NCBI GenBank assembly: GCA_028275265.1
Contig: JAPWUZ010000008.1
Span: 1-24,534 of the forward strand
Length of the DNA: 24,534 nt
Direction of reading: 5' to 3'
Source of the DNA: Armatimonadota bacterium
GTDB taxonomy: Bacteria > Armatimonadota > HRBIN16
The notes under the pieces are model-generated. The model searched no databases, was not told the DNA's origin, and saw only the letters and a list, made by a program, of their open reading frames with translations. Shown piece after piece: positions 1-7,931 of this stretch. The position numbers and the translations under genes were made by a program. The number at the start of each line of letters is the position of its first letter. Position 1 is the first letter of the stretch.

Positions 1-1
1 A

Positions 2-937
2 GATAAGCCTAAAGGTTATCCGGGAGTCATGTGGCGATACAGCAAAAACCCGATTATCCCGCGCAACCTGCTGCCCACTTCCAACAGCATTTTCAACAGC
101 GCGGTGGTGCCGTATCGGGGTGAGTTTCGGGGCGTGTTTCGCTGCGATGACACGCGCCGCTACATGCAATTGCACGCCGGGCGCAGCAGGGATGGTATCC
201 ATTGGGAGATTAACCCCGAGCGCATCCACTTCGTGGGCGAAGCGGCACAGGAGCTGGGCTGGGAGTACGGTTATGACCCCCGCGTGGTATGGATTGAAGA
301 CCGTTACTGGGTGACGTGGTGCAACGGCTACCATGGACCCACCATCGGCGTGGCATGGACGCAGGATTTCGAAACCTTCCACCAGCTGGAGAACGCCTTC
401 CTGCCCTACAACCGCAACGGGGTGTTGTTCCCGCGAAAAATTAACGGCAAGTACGCCATGCTGAGCCGCCCCAGCGACCGGGGACATACTCCATGGGGGG
501 ACATGTTCTACAGCGAAAGCCCCGATATGATTCACTGGGGATGCCATCGGTTTGTAATGGCGCCAGCAGGCGGATGGCAGAGCACCAAAATCGGCGCAGG
601 TCCCGTGCCCATCGAGACGACGGAAGGCTGGTTGCTGATTTATCACGGCGTATTGACCTCGTGCAACGGCTTTGTGTATAGCGCGGGGGCGGCGCTGCTC
701 GATTTGGAGAAACCTTGGAAGGTGATTGCGCGCACTGCGCCCTACATCATCTCTCCACAGGAGCTGTATGAGTGCGTGGGCGATGTGCCGAATGTAGTCT
801 TCCCCTGCGCCGCGCTGGCGGACGCTGCCACGGGACGTATCGCGGTTTACTATGGCGCAGCAGACACGGTAACCGGGCTGGCGTTTTGCATGGTGGACGA
901 GCTGGTGGAGTTCACGAAGCAGAACTCGCTGGTGTAA
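2..937 (+). CDS. GH130 beta-1,4-mannoside phosphorylase (5' partial)
   Basis: Predicted glycoside phosphorylase that uses inorganic phosphate to cleave beta-1,4-linked mannosides and releases mannose-1-phosphate, probably in the cytoplasm. The sequence closely follows the GH130_2 pattern: NPIIPR and PTSNSIFNSAVVP near the start, YGYDPRV with the presumed catalytic Asp (residue 83 counted from the first ATG), then NRNGVLFPRKI, KIGAGPVP, LIYHGV and YYGAADTVTG near the end. From memory it looks much like the gut metagenome enzyme Uhgb_MP, which acts on mannooligosaccharides and on Man-GlcNAc of N-glycans; exact substrate is not shown here. The first ATG is at 29, with GGGAG just before it. However, the frame is open to the window edge, and family members carry extra residues ahead of the WRYS segment, so I treat the gene as starting upstream. 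A strong hairpin follows the stop. Confidence 0.88.
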   Translation, partial: DKPKGYPGVMWRYSKNPIIPRNLLPTSNSIFNSAVVPYRGEFRGVFRCDDTRRYMQLHAGRSRDGIHWEINPERIHFVGEAAQELGWEYGYDPRVVWIEDRYWVTWCNGYHGPTIGVAWTQDFETFHQLENAFLPYNRNGVLFPRKINGKYAMLSRPSDRGHTPWGDMFYSESPDMIHWGCHRFVMAPAGGWQSTKIGAGPVPIETTEGWLLIYHGVLTSCNGFVYSAGAALLDLEKPWKVIARTAPYIISPQELYECVGDVPNVVFPCAALADAATGRIAVYYGAADTVTGLAFCMVDELVEFTKQNSLV

Positions 938-945
938 TCGCCTCT

Positions 946-974
946 CCCTCCTGTCGCCGTTGGCGGTGGGAGGG
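946..974. repeat. GC-rich hairpin, REP-like or terminator
   Basis: Thirteen bases (946-958) pair fully with 962-974 around a GTT loop, with three G-U wobbles. It lies 8 bases after the GH130 stop. No T-run follows, so intrinsic termination is uncertain. The CTCCCTCC...GGGAGGGGGTGG texture resembles dispersed palindromic repeats seen in many genomes. Confidence 0.5.
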
Positions 975-983
975 GGTGGTTAC

Positions 984-1013
984 TTGAGCCCGGTCACCTT
1001 TGTGTGCTACTAT
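984..1013 (+). promoter_or_regulatory. Candidate sigma-70 promoter for the toxin-antitoxin pair
   Basis: TTGAGC (984-989) and TACTAT (1008-1013) are separated by 18 bases. Transcription would begin near 1020, giving a very short leader before the GAGGTG ribosome site at 1022. It fits a separately transcribed toxin-antitoxin operon. Confidence 0.45.
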
Positions 1014-1033
1014 AGAAGTGCGAGGTGATAGGA

Positions 1034-1264
1034 ATGTCCGTCAAGGTGATTCAAGCCGAGTATGACGGGAAGGTGCTGATACCCAGCGAACCACTGGACC
1101 TGCCTGCTGGTGCGCGGGTCCGACTTGTGGTAGAAGTGGAAGCAGATGAACAGTTGCGAAGGCTCCACCGTCTGTGGAAATACTTTGAAGACCATCCTGT
1201 AGATGCCCCAAGCCTATCGGACGAAGACCTTCGGCGCGAAAACCTGTATGAGGAACGGGTATGA
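1034..1264 (+). CDS. Antitoxin, AF2212/DUF104-like (VapB-type)
   Basis: A 76-residue protein whose first half (VKVIQAEYDGKVLIPSEPLD, then LPAGARVRLVVE) matches the short beta-strand signature of the DUF104/AF2212-like antitoxins that pair with PIN toxins. The acidic, helical second half (EDHPVDAPSLSDEDLRRENL) would be the part that wraps and blocks the toxin. ATG at 1034 is preferred over an in-frame GTG at 1025 because GAGGTG at 1022-1027 is well spaced as its ribosome site. The stop overlaps the toxin start as ATGA, so the two are translationally coupled. Such pairs usually repress their own promoter, but I see no clear operator. Confidence 0.8.
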   Translation: MSVKVIQAEYDGKVLIPSEPLDLPAGARVRLVVEVEADEQLRRLHRLWKYFEDHPVDAPSLSDEDLRRENLYEERV

Positions 1265-1731
1265 AAGCTGTGCTGCTGGACACAGGGGTTCTACTGCGGG
1301 AAAGGCATGTCACTGATGTTAAACATGCACTGGCGGTCAGAGCCATTGAAGGTTTGGTCAAAGCCGGCTGGAGCGTTCGTGTCGCTCCGCAATGGCTGCA
1401 AGAGTACTGGACGGTTGCGACCCGGCCCGCGGAAGCCCGTGGTGGATTGGGATTGACCCCTGAGCGAGCGGCTATGGACATTGAGCAGATCCTTTCTGTG
1501 CACAACCTGTTGACCGAGACCCCCGACCTGTTTGATGAGTGGAGAAACATTGTTACTCGCTACCGGATCAGCGGTCGCCAGGTTTGGGACGCCCGCTTAG
1601 CGGCAATCATGCGTCTGCACGGATTACGCCATTTGCTGACATTCAACCCACAGGATTTTCATCGCTTTGATTTCCTGCGTGCATGGCTTCCTGAATCGGT
1701 GGACGCTTTAATGCAAGAGGAACCCGGTTAA
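1261..1731 (+). CDS. PIN-domain ribonuclease toxin (VapC-like)
   Basis: A 156-residue PIN-domain protein, predicted to be a magnesium-dependent endoribonuclease inhibited by the upstream antitoxin. The usual acidic residues can be placed: Asp7 in LLDTGVLL, Glu48 in QEYWTV, Asp110 in VWDARLAAIM, and a C-terminal TFNPQDFHRF block (Asp132). The length is normal for the family and nothing looks damaged, so it is probably active. Its start overlaps the antitoxin stop by four bases (ATGA). Downstream it converges on the DUF1611 gene with about 43 bases between stops, where only a 5-bp hairpin (1750-1763) is visible. The target RNA cannot be told from sequence. Confidence 0.85.
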   Translation: MKAVLLDTGVLLRERHVTDVKHALAVRAIEGLVKAGWSVRVAPQWLQEYWTVATRPAEARGGLGLTPERAAMDIEQILSVHNLLTETPDLFDEWRNIVTRYRISGRQVWDARLAAIMRLHGLRHLLTFNPQDFHRFDFLRAWLPESVDALMQEEPG

Positions 1732-1774
1732 CACAGGAACTGATTCGCACAGGCTGGAGCCTGCTGCTACACTA

Positions 1775-2833
1775 TCAGACAGGTTTTGAATCCTTCAACA
1801 CCGCATCCAGCAGTTTCTCTGCGCCGTAGCGGACGGCGTCGGTGCAGGGAAGTCCCGTTTGTGCCTCCACTTGGGCAATCGCCGCTTGCGCCTCGGCGTC
1901 GGACAAGTGTGCGGTGTTCAGCGCGATTCCCACCACGGGGGCAGGCGCGAACGCGCCCGCTGCCGAGGCAACCATTTCGTACAGGCGCACCACCTCGGTG
2001 AGCGGCGGGATGGGCACGTGCGGATAAGTGCGGATGTGCGTCTGCCCCGCGCGATGTACCAGAATTTGGTGCGTGGGTTGGGAACCGCGGATCAAGGGCA
2101 GAGTCGCTGTAGAAGCGGGGTTGAGCAGGGAACCCTGTCCCTCGATGAACAAAATCTCGTGTTCGCGCCCGTAGCGTAGCACGACCTCTTCCACTGCGCC
2201 CGCTGCAAAGTCCACCCGTACGGCATCTAGAGGCACGCCGTCACCGGCGATCATGATGCCGGTCTGCCCTGAAGCCACAAACGCGGAGCGCATTCCGTGT
2301 CGTTTCGCCGCGCGGTGCAGTTCAATCGCCGCCGACATCTTGCCAATCGCCATATCTGTGCCGACGGTTAGTACCCGCAGGCAGGAGAGTTCGCGAGCCG
2401 CGCCACTGCCCAACTTGAGGTTAGGTGGTTCCCTGCGGATGTCCCAGACCCACTGTCCTTCGCGCAGCAGAGGCTTTATCTCAGGGTGTTCCGCCATTGG
2501 GGTATGTAAGCCGTTGGCGATGCAGAGCCCCGCCGCCACTGCCTCCTTCACCTCCTGCCACCATGCTTCTGGCAGTGCGCCTCCGGGCGGCGCGATGCCG
2601 GTGACCAGTATCTGCGGCTGGTAGCGCAGCGCCTCGCGCAGAGACGCCACAATCGGCACGTCGCGGGGGATGCCGGTCAATGCAGGGATGGAACCGCCGG
2701 CGCACTCGGAATCGATGACCGCCACGATGTGCGCTTCACTGTAGCGCAACATCGCCAGTCCTGTCTTGCCGAACTGCCCGCGAATGCCCCCGTGCTGCAG
2801 GATAGCGACGCGATGTTCAGGCAATATCCGCAC
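1775..2833 (-). CDS. dgcN: DUF1611 protein, DgcN-like (putative D-glutamate N-acetyltransferase)
   Basis: A DUF1611-family protein of about 352 residues. Its N-terminal Rossmann-like part (ILPEHRVAILQHGGIRG; VIDSECAG) is followed by a P-loop-like block GTDMAIGKMS (about residues 158-167), then LFIEGQGSLLNP (about 228-239) and QTHIRTYPHVP. A characterised relative, DgcN, works with the racemase DgcA to turn D-glutamate into L-glutamate through N-acetyl intermediates. The same pairing is present here, which supports but does not prove that role. The longest frame starts at a TTG (2872), but GTG at 2833 with a GGGGGTG ribosome site is more likely. It still overlaps the end of the upstream epimerase by 17 bases, so translation is probably coupled. 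'DUF1611 protein' is the safe name. Confidence 0.75.
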   Translation of the reverse strand: MRILPEHRVAILQHGGIRGQFGKTGLAMLRYSEAHIVAVIDSECAGGSIPALTGIPRDVPIVASLREALRYQPQILVTGIAPPGGALPEAWWQEVKEAVAAGLCIANGLHTPMAEHPEIKPLLREGQWVWDIRREPPNLKLGSGAARELSCLRVLTVGTDMAIGKMSAAIELHRAAKRHGMRSAFVASGQTGIMIAGDGVPLDAVRVDFAAGAVEEVVLRYGREHEILFIEGQGSLLNPASTATLPLIRGSQPTHQILVHRAGQTHIRTYPHVPIPPLTEVVRLYEMVASAAGAFAPAPVVGIALNTAHLSDAEAQAAIAQVEAQTGLPCTDAVRYGAEKLLDAVLKDSKPV

Positions 2834-3893
2834 GGCGCTGCACCCCCAAGCCGGGCAGGTCGTTCGGAACAACGCGCCCGTCCTGCAGAGTTGCCCCCAC
2901 GAACGGGTCGTCCACGAGATTCAGGTGGCTGTCCAGGTCCAGGTGGTCTGCCAGCGGCGACAGGTGCGCCGCGGCAGTAATGGACAAACTGCTATCCGAG
3001 TAACACCCAAACATCACCTGCAGTCCGCACGCGCGAGCAGTGTGTACGATTCGGAAGGCTTCGGTGAGCCCGCCGCACTTCATCAGCTTGATGTTCACCC
3101 CGTGCACGCGGTCGGCGAGACGCACCACGTCCGCGCTGGTAAAGCAGCTCTCGTCGGCAAAGAGGGGCAGGGGAGAGCTCCGGTACAGCTCCGGCAGAGC
3201 GTCTTCCATTCCTTTCGGCAGGGGCTGTTCCACATACTCCACGCCCCGCTCCGACAGCCACCGGCACATGGCGATAGCGTCCGCAAGGCTCCACCCGCCG
3301 TTGGCGTCCACGCGCAGCGTCAATCCCTCGGCAGCCTCTTCCCGTACCGCTTCGAACATCGCCTTGTCCGCCTCAATGCCATCCGGACTGCCCAGCTTGA
3401 CCTTCAACGCCCTCGCCCCGGTGAGCGCAAGCCAGTCGCGCACGCGCTGCCGTGCCACATCGGGGGGGTTGATGCCGATGGTCACTGTAGTGGGCACGAT
3501 GCGCTCACGCTGCAGACCCCAGAGCCTCCACAGCGGATGTCCCGCTCGCTTGCCCAACCAGTCATGCAAAGCGATGTCGACCGCCGCGCGCAGGGCATAA
3601 GGCACAGCGTGAGCTTGCAACAGCTCCTCGATGTGCTGCCGATCGAGTGGGTGCAGCGGTTGCAGCAGGGTGGCGACCTGCTGGGCTGCCTCCAGCAGGT
3701 GGTCGGTGCTCTCGCGGTACGAGCCGATGGAGAAGGGCGAGGCTTCGCCCCAGCCCTCGATACCGTCCGCCTCGACGCGCAACCAGAGGTTCGTTGTCTG
3801 GGCAGTGGTGCCCCGACTGATGGTGAGCGGGAATCGCTTATGGACGGTGAAGGTTTCGTACCACACCTGCATAGTGCCTTCAGTTTTCCACAT
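2817..3893 (-). CDS. dgcA: Dipeptide epimerase / N-acyl-glutamate racemase, enolase superfamily
   Basis: A 358-residue enolase-superfamily enzyme of the muconate-lactonizing subgroup, which moves a proton at the alpha carbon of an acidic amino-acid derivative. Catalytic pieces are complete: ALKVKLG (Lys164/Lys166), metal ligands Asp196 (RVDANGG), Glu222 (YVEQPL) and Asp247 (FADESC), second lysine in NIKLMK (Lys269), and a DLD pair at 319-321 of the kind that binds the amino end of L-Ala-D/L-Glu dipeptides. It could therefore be an L-Ala-D/L-Glu epimerase for peptidoglycan recycling, or the DgcA partner of the overlapping DUF1611 gene. Context favours the latter and the DLD motif the former. 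ATG at 3893 is used; an in-frame ATG at 3872 with GAAGG before it is a fair alternative. It is divergent from the oxidoreductase at 3976. Confidence 0.8.
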   Translation of the reverse strand: MWKTEGTMQVWYETFTVHKRFPLTISRGTTAQTTNLWLRVEADGIEGWGEASPFSIGSYRESTDHLLEAAQQVATLLQPLHPLDRQHIEELLQAHAVPYALRAAVDIALHDWLGKRAGHPLWRLWGLQRERIVPTTVTIGINPPDVARQRVRDWLALTGARALKVKLGSPDGIEADKAMFEAVREEAAEGLTLRVDANGGWSLADAIAMCRWLSERGVEYVEQPLPKGMEDALPELYRSSPLPLFADESCFTSADVVRLADRVHGVNIKLMKCGGLTEAFRIVHTARACGLQVMFGCYSDSSLSITAAAHLSPLADHLDLDSHLNLVDDPFVGATLQDGRVVPNDLPGLGVQRRADIA

Positions 3894-3920
3894 GGCGGTA
3901 GCCTGTTCCTGCAGAAGGAG

Positions 3921-3950
3921 TTTACACGTGATGGACAGAATACATCAAAT
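3921..3950 (+). promoter_or_regulatory. Weak candidate promoter for the first Gfo/Idh gene
   Basis: TTTACA (3921-3926) and TCAAAT (3945-3950) are separated by 18 bases inside the 82-base divergent gap. Both boxes are imperfect. I saw no convincing promoter on the minus strand for the epimerase in the same gap. Confidence 0.3.
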
Positions 3951-3975
3951 AGAGCGATGAAGGAGGTGAGCGAGA

Positions 3976-5124
3976 ATGCGCAAGGTCAAAGCAGCGATTA
4001 TCGGCACGGGTTTCATCGGACCTGCACACGTAGAAGCCGCGCGCCGATTGGGTTTTGTGGACGTGGTGGCGCTGTGCGAGAAGGATGAAGAGACCGCGAA
4101 GGCGAAAGCGGCACAGCTCAACATCGACCGGGTTTACTGGAACGTGGACGACCTGCTGAACGACAAGGAGATCGAGGTCGTTCACAACTGCACCCCGAAC
4201 AACCTGCACTTCGAGGTTAACCGCAAGATTATCGAAGCAGGCAAGCACGTGATTTCCGAGAAGCCGTTGGCGATGAACTCCAGCGAGTCGCGCCAGCTGG
4301 TGGAGATGGCGAAGAAAGCAGGGGTTGTACACGCGATCAACTTTATCTATCGCTACTACCCGCTGGTTCGTCATGCCCGCTCGATGGTGCAGCGTGGGGA
4401 TGTGGGCGAAATCTACCATGCCAACGGCTCCTACACGCAGGACTGGCTGTTCCTGCCCACCGACTGGAACTGGCGGCTAGTGCCCGAACTGAGTGGCGAA
4501 TCGCGGGCGGTAGCGGATGTTGGCTCGCACTGGTGCGATTGCGTGCAGTATGTCACCGGGCTGAAGATTAAGCGGGTGTATGCGCACCTGCACACCATCC
4601 ACAAGACGCGCATGAAGCCCAAGAAGGAGCTGGAGACCTACGCAGGCAAGGTGTTGCAGCCGGAGGACTACGAGCCGGTACCCATCAACACCGAAGACTA
4701 CGCGACGGTCGCCTTCGAGTTTGAGAACGGCGCGGTGGGCTCTTTCACCGTGTCGCAATGCTTTGCCGGGCGCAAGAACCGCATGTTTTACGAAATCTCC
4801 GGTAGCAAATGCTCGCTGGTGTGGGACCAGGAGCGACCGGACGAGCTGTGGGTGGGCTACCGTGAGAAGGCGAACGAGATTGTGATGCGCGACCCGTCAC
4901 TGTTAACGCCCGAAGCGCGTCCCTTTGCCCATTACCCGGGCGGACATCCGGAGGGCTACCCCGATGGGCTGAAGAACTTCCTGTGGCGCGTGTACTCGGC
5001 GGTTGCCGAGGGCAGCAGCGAGTGGGACTTCAGCACCTTCGAGGACGGGCACATCGAAATGGCAATTGTGGACGCGGTGCTCGCCAGCCACCGCAGCAAG
5101 CAGTGGGTGGAGGTCACACCATAA
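3976..5124 (+). CDS. Gfo/Idh/MocA family NAD(P)-dependent oxidoreductase (copy 1)
   Basis: A 382-residue cytoplasmic sugar or polyol dehydrogenase. The N-terminal Rossmann domain opens with GTGFIG (residues 10-15). SEKPLAMN (Glu95-Lys96-Pro97) is the family's signature containing the conserved lysine, and DVGSHWCD (Asp181, His185) supplies the presumed catalytic histidine. The C-terminal alpha/beta domain carries FENGAVGSFTVSQ and GRKNRMFYEISGSK, also typical. A very good ribosome site, AGGAGGTGA, precedes the ATG. It has no signal peptide. The substrate is unknown; the nearby GH130 enzyme and a second paralogue at 7932 suggest catabolism of plant or microbial sugars. A strong hairpin terminator follows immediately, so it is likely a single-gene unit. 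Confidence 0.9.
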   Translation: MRKVKAAIIGTGFIGPAHVEAARRLGFVDVVALCEKDEETAKAKAAQLNIDRVYWNVDDLLNDKEIEVVHNCTPNNLHFEVNRKIIEAGKHVISEKPLAMNSSESRQLVEMAKKAGVVHAINFIYRYYPLVRHARSMVQRGDVGEIYHANGSYTQDWLFLPTDWNWRLVPELSGESRAVADVGSHWCDCVQYVTGLKIKRVYAHLHTIHKTRMKPKKELETYAGKVLQPEDYEPVPINTEDYATVAFEFENGAVGSFTVSQCFAGRKNRMFYEISGSKCSLVWDQERPDELWVGYREKANEIVMRDPSLLTPEARPFAHYPGGHPEGYPDGLKNFLWRVYSAVAEGSSEWDFSTFEDGHIEMAIVDAVLASHRSKQWVEVTP

Positions 5125-5134
5125 CATTCATCAA

Positions 5135-5160
5135 GCCGGTGAGGAACGCTCCTCACCGGC
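5135..5160 (+). terminator. Hairpin terminator after Gfo/Idh copy 1
   Basis: An exact 11-base stem, GCCGGTGAGGA (5135-5145) with TCCTCACCGGC (5150-5160), closes a 4-base ACGC loop ten bases after the stop. The following TCGTGTTT is only partly T-rich. Confidence 0.65.
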
Positions 5161-5323
5161 TCGTGTTTACTTCCAGTCTGTTAAAGCGGGTGTCGGCGAG
5201 CTGGTGAAGCGATACTACTCTGTCTCCTTGTGTTCGCCGTATCACCACAATGTAGCCGCAGGGTTGGTCTCTGGGAGCCAGGCGCCTGAAAGTCGCAGGT
5301 AACACAAGGCAAAATCATCCCTC

Positions 5324-5353
5324 TTGCCCGCCCGTGCCTCCTCGTGTTACAAT
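5324..5353 (+). promoter_or_regulatory. Candidate sigma-70 promoter for the PmbA-like gene
   Basis: TTGCCC (5324-5329), an 18-base spacer and TACAAT (5348-5353) lie about 30 bases before the start codon. The rest of the 259-base gap (5125-5383) holds only the terminator above and a short CAGGCGCCTG palindrome at 5279-5288. Confidence 0.5.
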
Positions 5354-5383
5354 ACGCTCGCATTCCCCAAACGGAGGCGGCTG

Positions 5384-6670
5384 ATGAACGAGAAGGAAGC
5401 ACGAGAGATTTGTGAGAAAGCACTTGCCTTGAGCGAGGCGGAGCATGTGCAGGTGAACCTGATGGGCACGCGGGAAGCGTCTACCCGCTATGCCAACAAC
5501 GAGATTACGCAAAACGTCGCGAAGGCGCAGACCACTTTGCGCATCCTGTGCGCCTACGGTAACAAGGTCGGACGGTGCAGCACGAACCGCCTGGACGTCG
5601 ATTCGATCCGCGAGGCGGTCAAGCGAGCGGAGGAGATGGCGCGGGTTGCGGAACCCGATACCGAGTTTCTTCCCCCGCCGGAGCCTGCCGTATATCGCTC
5701 GGTGCCGGCGTACGCGGATAGCACCACACACGCCTCCCCCGAGGACCGCGCCCGTGTGGTGCGTCAGGTGATTGCCGAGGCGAATGCACGCGGTTTGAAA
5801 ACGGCGGGTAGCTTTGCTACCAACGTCTATGTCAGTGCCGTTGCCAATAACCGCGGATTGTTCGGCTTTCATACGGCGACGCAAGCTTCACTCATCTGCA
5901 CGATGATAGCCGAGGACGGTAGCGGCTGGGCGGAACAGACGCACGAGGACATGGGTGCCATCGCACCGGAAGCGGTTGCCGGGCGGGCGGCAGACAAGGC
6001 GGAGGCGGCGCGACATCCGCAGGAGGTCTCCCCTGGCGATTACACGGTGGTGCTGGAGCCTGCTGCGGTGGCGGAACTGCTTGCCTATATGGCATGGAGC
6101 ATGGACGCGAAAGCCGCAGACGAGGGACGATCGGCGTTCTCCGGCAAAGAGGGAAGTGCGGTCGGAAATTCGTTGATCACGCTGCAATCCCTGCCGACGC
6201 ATCCCGATTGTCCTGCGACACCTTTCTTCGAGGACGGGATGCCCACACCGGACGTGACGTGGATAGAGAACGGTGTTCTGAAAACGCTGATATACAGTCG
6301 CTACTGGGCGCAGAAGCAGGGCAAGCCCTTCACCGGCTATCCGTCCAATCTCATCCTTCAGGGTGGGGGACATTCGCTGCAAGAACTGATTGCACAGGTA
6401 GACGATGGGTTGCTCATCACCCGTTTCTGGTATATCCGTTACGTGGACCCCATGCAGCTGTTGCTGACCGGCATGACGCGCGACGGGGTCTACCGGATTC
6501 AGGGTGGTAAGGTCACCCACGCGGTCAAGAACCTGCGGTTCAACGAAAGCCCGCTGGTGGTAATGCAAAACGTGCGATTGCTGGGCATACCGCAGCGGGT
6601 GGAAGGCAGTATGCTCGTGCCGCCGATGGTGGTGGAGAACTTCACCTTCAGCAGTACGACCACCTTCTGA
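5384..6670 (+). CDS. TldD/PmbA family protein, PmbA (TldE)-like
   Basis: A 428-residue member of the TldD/PmbA family, whose two-subunit TldD-TldE protease degrades or trims peptides in the cytoplasm, for example maturing modified peptides. Family features include the N-terminal segment ASTRYANNEITQN, GDYTVVLEPAAVAELL in the middle, and LLTGMTRDGVYRIQGGKV plus LRFNESPLVVMQNV at the end. The HExxxH metal site that marks the catalytic TldD subunit is absent, which points to the PmbA/TldE role and implies a TldD partner elsewhere. ATG at 5384 has GGAGG six bases upstream; a GTG-started extension runs through the promoter and was rejected. The parvulin gene follows after 69 bases and may be co-transcribed. 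Confidence 0.85.
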   Translation: MNEKEAREICEKALALSEAEHVQVNLMGTREASTRYANNEITQNVAKAQTTLRILCAYGNKVGRCSTNRLDVDSIREAVKRAEEMARVAEPDTEFLPPPEPAVYRSVPAYADSTTHASPEDRARVVRQVIAEANARGLKTAGSFATNVYVSAVANNRGLFGFHTATQASLICTMIAEDGSGWAEQTHEDMGAIAPEAVAGRAADKAEAARHPQEVSPGDYTVVLEPAAVAELLAYMAWSMDAKAADEGRSAFSGKEGSAVGNSLITLQSLPTHPDCPATPFFEDGMPTPDVTWIENGVLKTLIYSRYWAQKQGKPFTGYPSNLILQGGGHSLQELIAQVDDGLLITRFWYIRYVDPMQLLLTGMTRDGVYRIQGGKVTHAVKNLRFNESPLVVMQNVRLLGIPQRVEGSMLVPPMVVENFTFSSTTTF

Positions 6671-6739
6671 GGATAGCACAAAGGGAGACCGCCTTTGCGT
6701 AACGAAACATGGTATGTATCCAAAGAGCGAGGAGGAGCC

Positions 6740-7801
6740 ATGAACAGAATCTGGCTGAATAGCATTGTCGCCGTTTCGGTATCCCTGGTGATGGTGGGCG
6801 TTGCCTGGGCGCAGGCAAAGTCCCCCGCACAGAGTCCTGCAGCTGCGCCGAAGCCCGCACAGAAACCGGCTGCGACCAAAATGGCCGCACCTGCCGCCCA
6901 GAGTGTGGTCGGGCGGGTGGGCAACAGCGTCATCACGCGGGACGAGCTGCTGAAGACACTGGAAGCCTGGTATGGTCCACAGGCAGTGGAGGACCTGATT
7001 TCGCTCAAGGTAGTCGAGCAGGAGGCAAAGAAGTACGGGGTAACCGTCACACCGGCGGAAGTTCAGCAGCGCTACAATGAGGCTATCGATAGCATGCGCG
7101 CCCGTGTGCCGCCTGGCTCGGATGTATATGTGGAGCTTGCCAAGCAGGGCTGGACGAAAGCGCACATGGAAGCGGTACTCCGGCGTGCGCTGTTGCTGGA
7201 GAAGCTGGTCGCGCGCACCGTGCGGGACACGGACTTTATCCAGGCGCGGCATATCCTGATACAGCCCCAAATGCCCACCATCACGCCCGACCAGAACATG
7301 AGCGCAGAAGAGCGACAGAAGATGTTTGCGGAGGCGCGCGCCAAAGCAGAGGACGAAGCCAAGGCGAAGGCAGAGAAAATATACGACGAGCTCAAGGGAG
7401 GCAAGGACTTCGCCGAGGCGGCAAAGGAGTACTCGGACGACCGCTCGAACAAGGATAAAGGCGGCGATTTAGGAGCCTTCGCGCGGGGCATGATGGTGCC
7501 TGAGTTCGAGCAGGCGGCGTTTGCGCTGAAGCCGGGTGAAATCAGCCAGCCCGTGAAGACACCCTACGGCTGGCACATCATTAAGGTAGAGAAGCTGGGT
7601 AAAGACATTCCGGCGGTGGAAAAAGCGCGCCTGACACAGATTATCGTGCGGCAGCGCATGGCACAGTACTATCAGGACCTGTTGAAGCGGGCCAATGGGC
7701 AAAACCTGTTGTTGCCCAGGCCGTCGGCGTCCGGTCAACAACCTGCGCCGCGCACTCAGCCCGGTCCGGGCGCAGTGCCGCCCCCGCCGCCGAGCAGATA
7801 A
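6740..7801 (+). CDS. Secreted parvulin-type peptidyl-prolyl isomerase (SurA/PrsA-like)
   Basis: A 353-residue foldase predicted to act outside the cytoplasmic membrane. Residues 1-24 form a signal peptide ending in AWA before a QAK start. An Ala/Pro/Lys-rich linker follows, then a SurA-type segment beginning VVGRVGNSVITRDELL. The parvulin domain spans about 166-285: FIQARHILIQ, SNKDKGGDLGAFARGMM, VPEFEQAAFALKPGEIS, TPYGWHIIKVE. It contains a charged Ala/Glu/Lys helix (about 187-215), as in many relatives. There is no lipobox, so it should be soluble periplasmic rather than a PrsA lipoprotein. The C-terminus ends in a Pro-rich tail. GAGGAGGAG precedes the ATG at 6740. Client proteins are unknown. 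Confidence 0.9.
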   Translation: MNRIWLNSIVAVSVSLVMVGVAWAQAKSPAQSPAAAPKPAQKPAATKMAAPAAQSVVGRVGNSVITRDELLKTLEAWYGPQAVEDLISLKVVEQEAKKYGVTVTPAEVQQRYNEAIDSMRARVPPGSDVYVELAKQGWTKAHMEAVLRRALLLEKLVARTVRDTDFIQARHILIQPQMPTITPDQNMSAEERQKMFAEARAKAEDEAKAKAEKIYDELKGGKDFAEAAKEYSDDRSNKDKGGDLGAFARGMMVPEFEQAAFALKPGEISQPVKTPYGWHIIKVEKLGKDIPAVEKARLTQIIVRQRMAQYYQDLLKRANGQNLLLPRPSASGQQPAPRTQPGPGAVPPPPPSR

Positions 7802-7931
7802 ACCGGATGTCGCCACCGGAGGACGTGCTTCGTCGCGATGACGGAGCGCAGCCCTCCGGGGAAGAGCCATTGCGTTCTGTGAAAAACCGTATCGGCTCAT
7901 TAAATCTACTCTGGTGTGAGGAGGAGCAACC

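Noticed and set aside
1750..1763. Small hairpin CAGGC-TGGA-GCCTG between the toxin gene and the DUF1611 gene.
   Set aside because: Only five base pairs and no T-run; too weak to call a terminator.
2766..4088. Long plus-strand frame (440 codons) opposite the epimerase gene.
   Set aside because: Antisense shadow of a well-supported enolase-family gene; the translation shows no domain.
5888..7270. Long minus-strand frame (460 codons) opposite the PmbA-like and parvulin genes.
   Set aside because: Spans two real genes on the other strand; rich in Arg, His and Cys as expected for antisense of GC-rich coding DNA.
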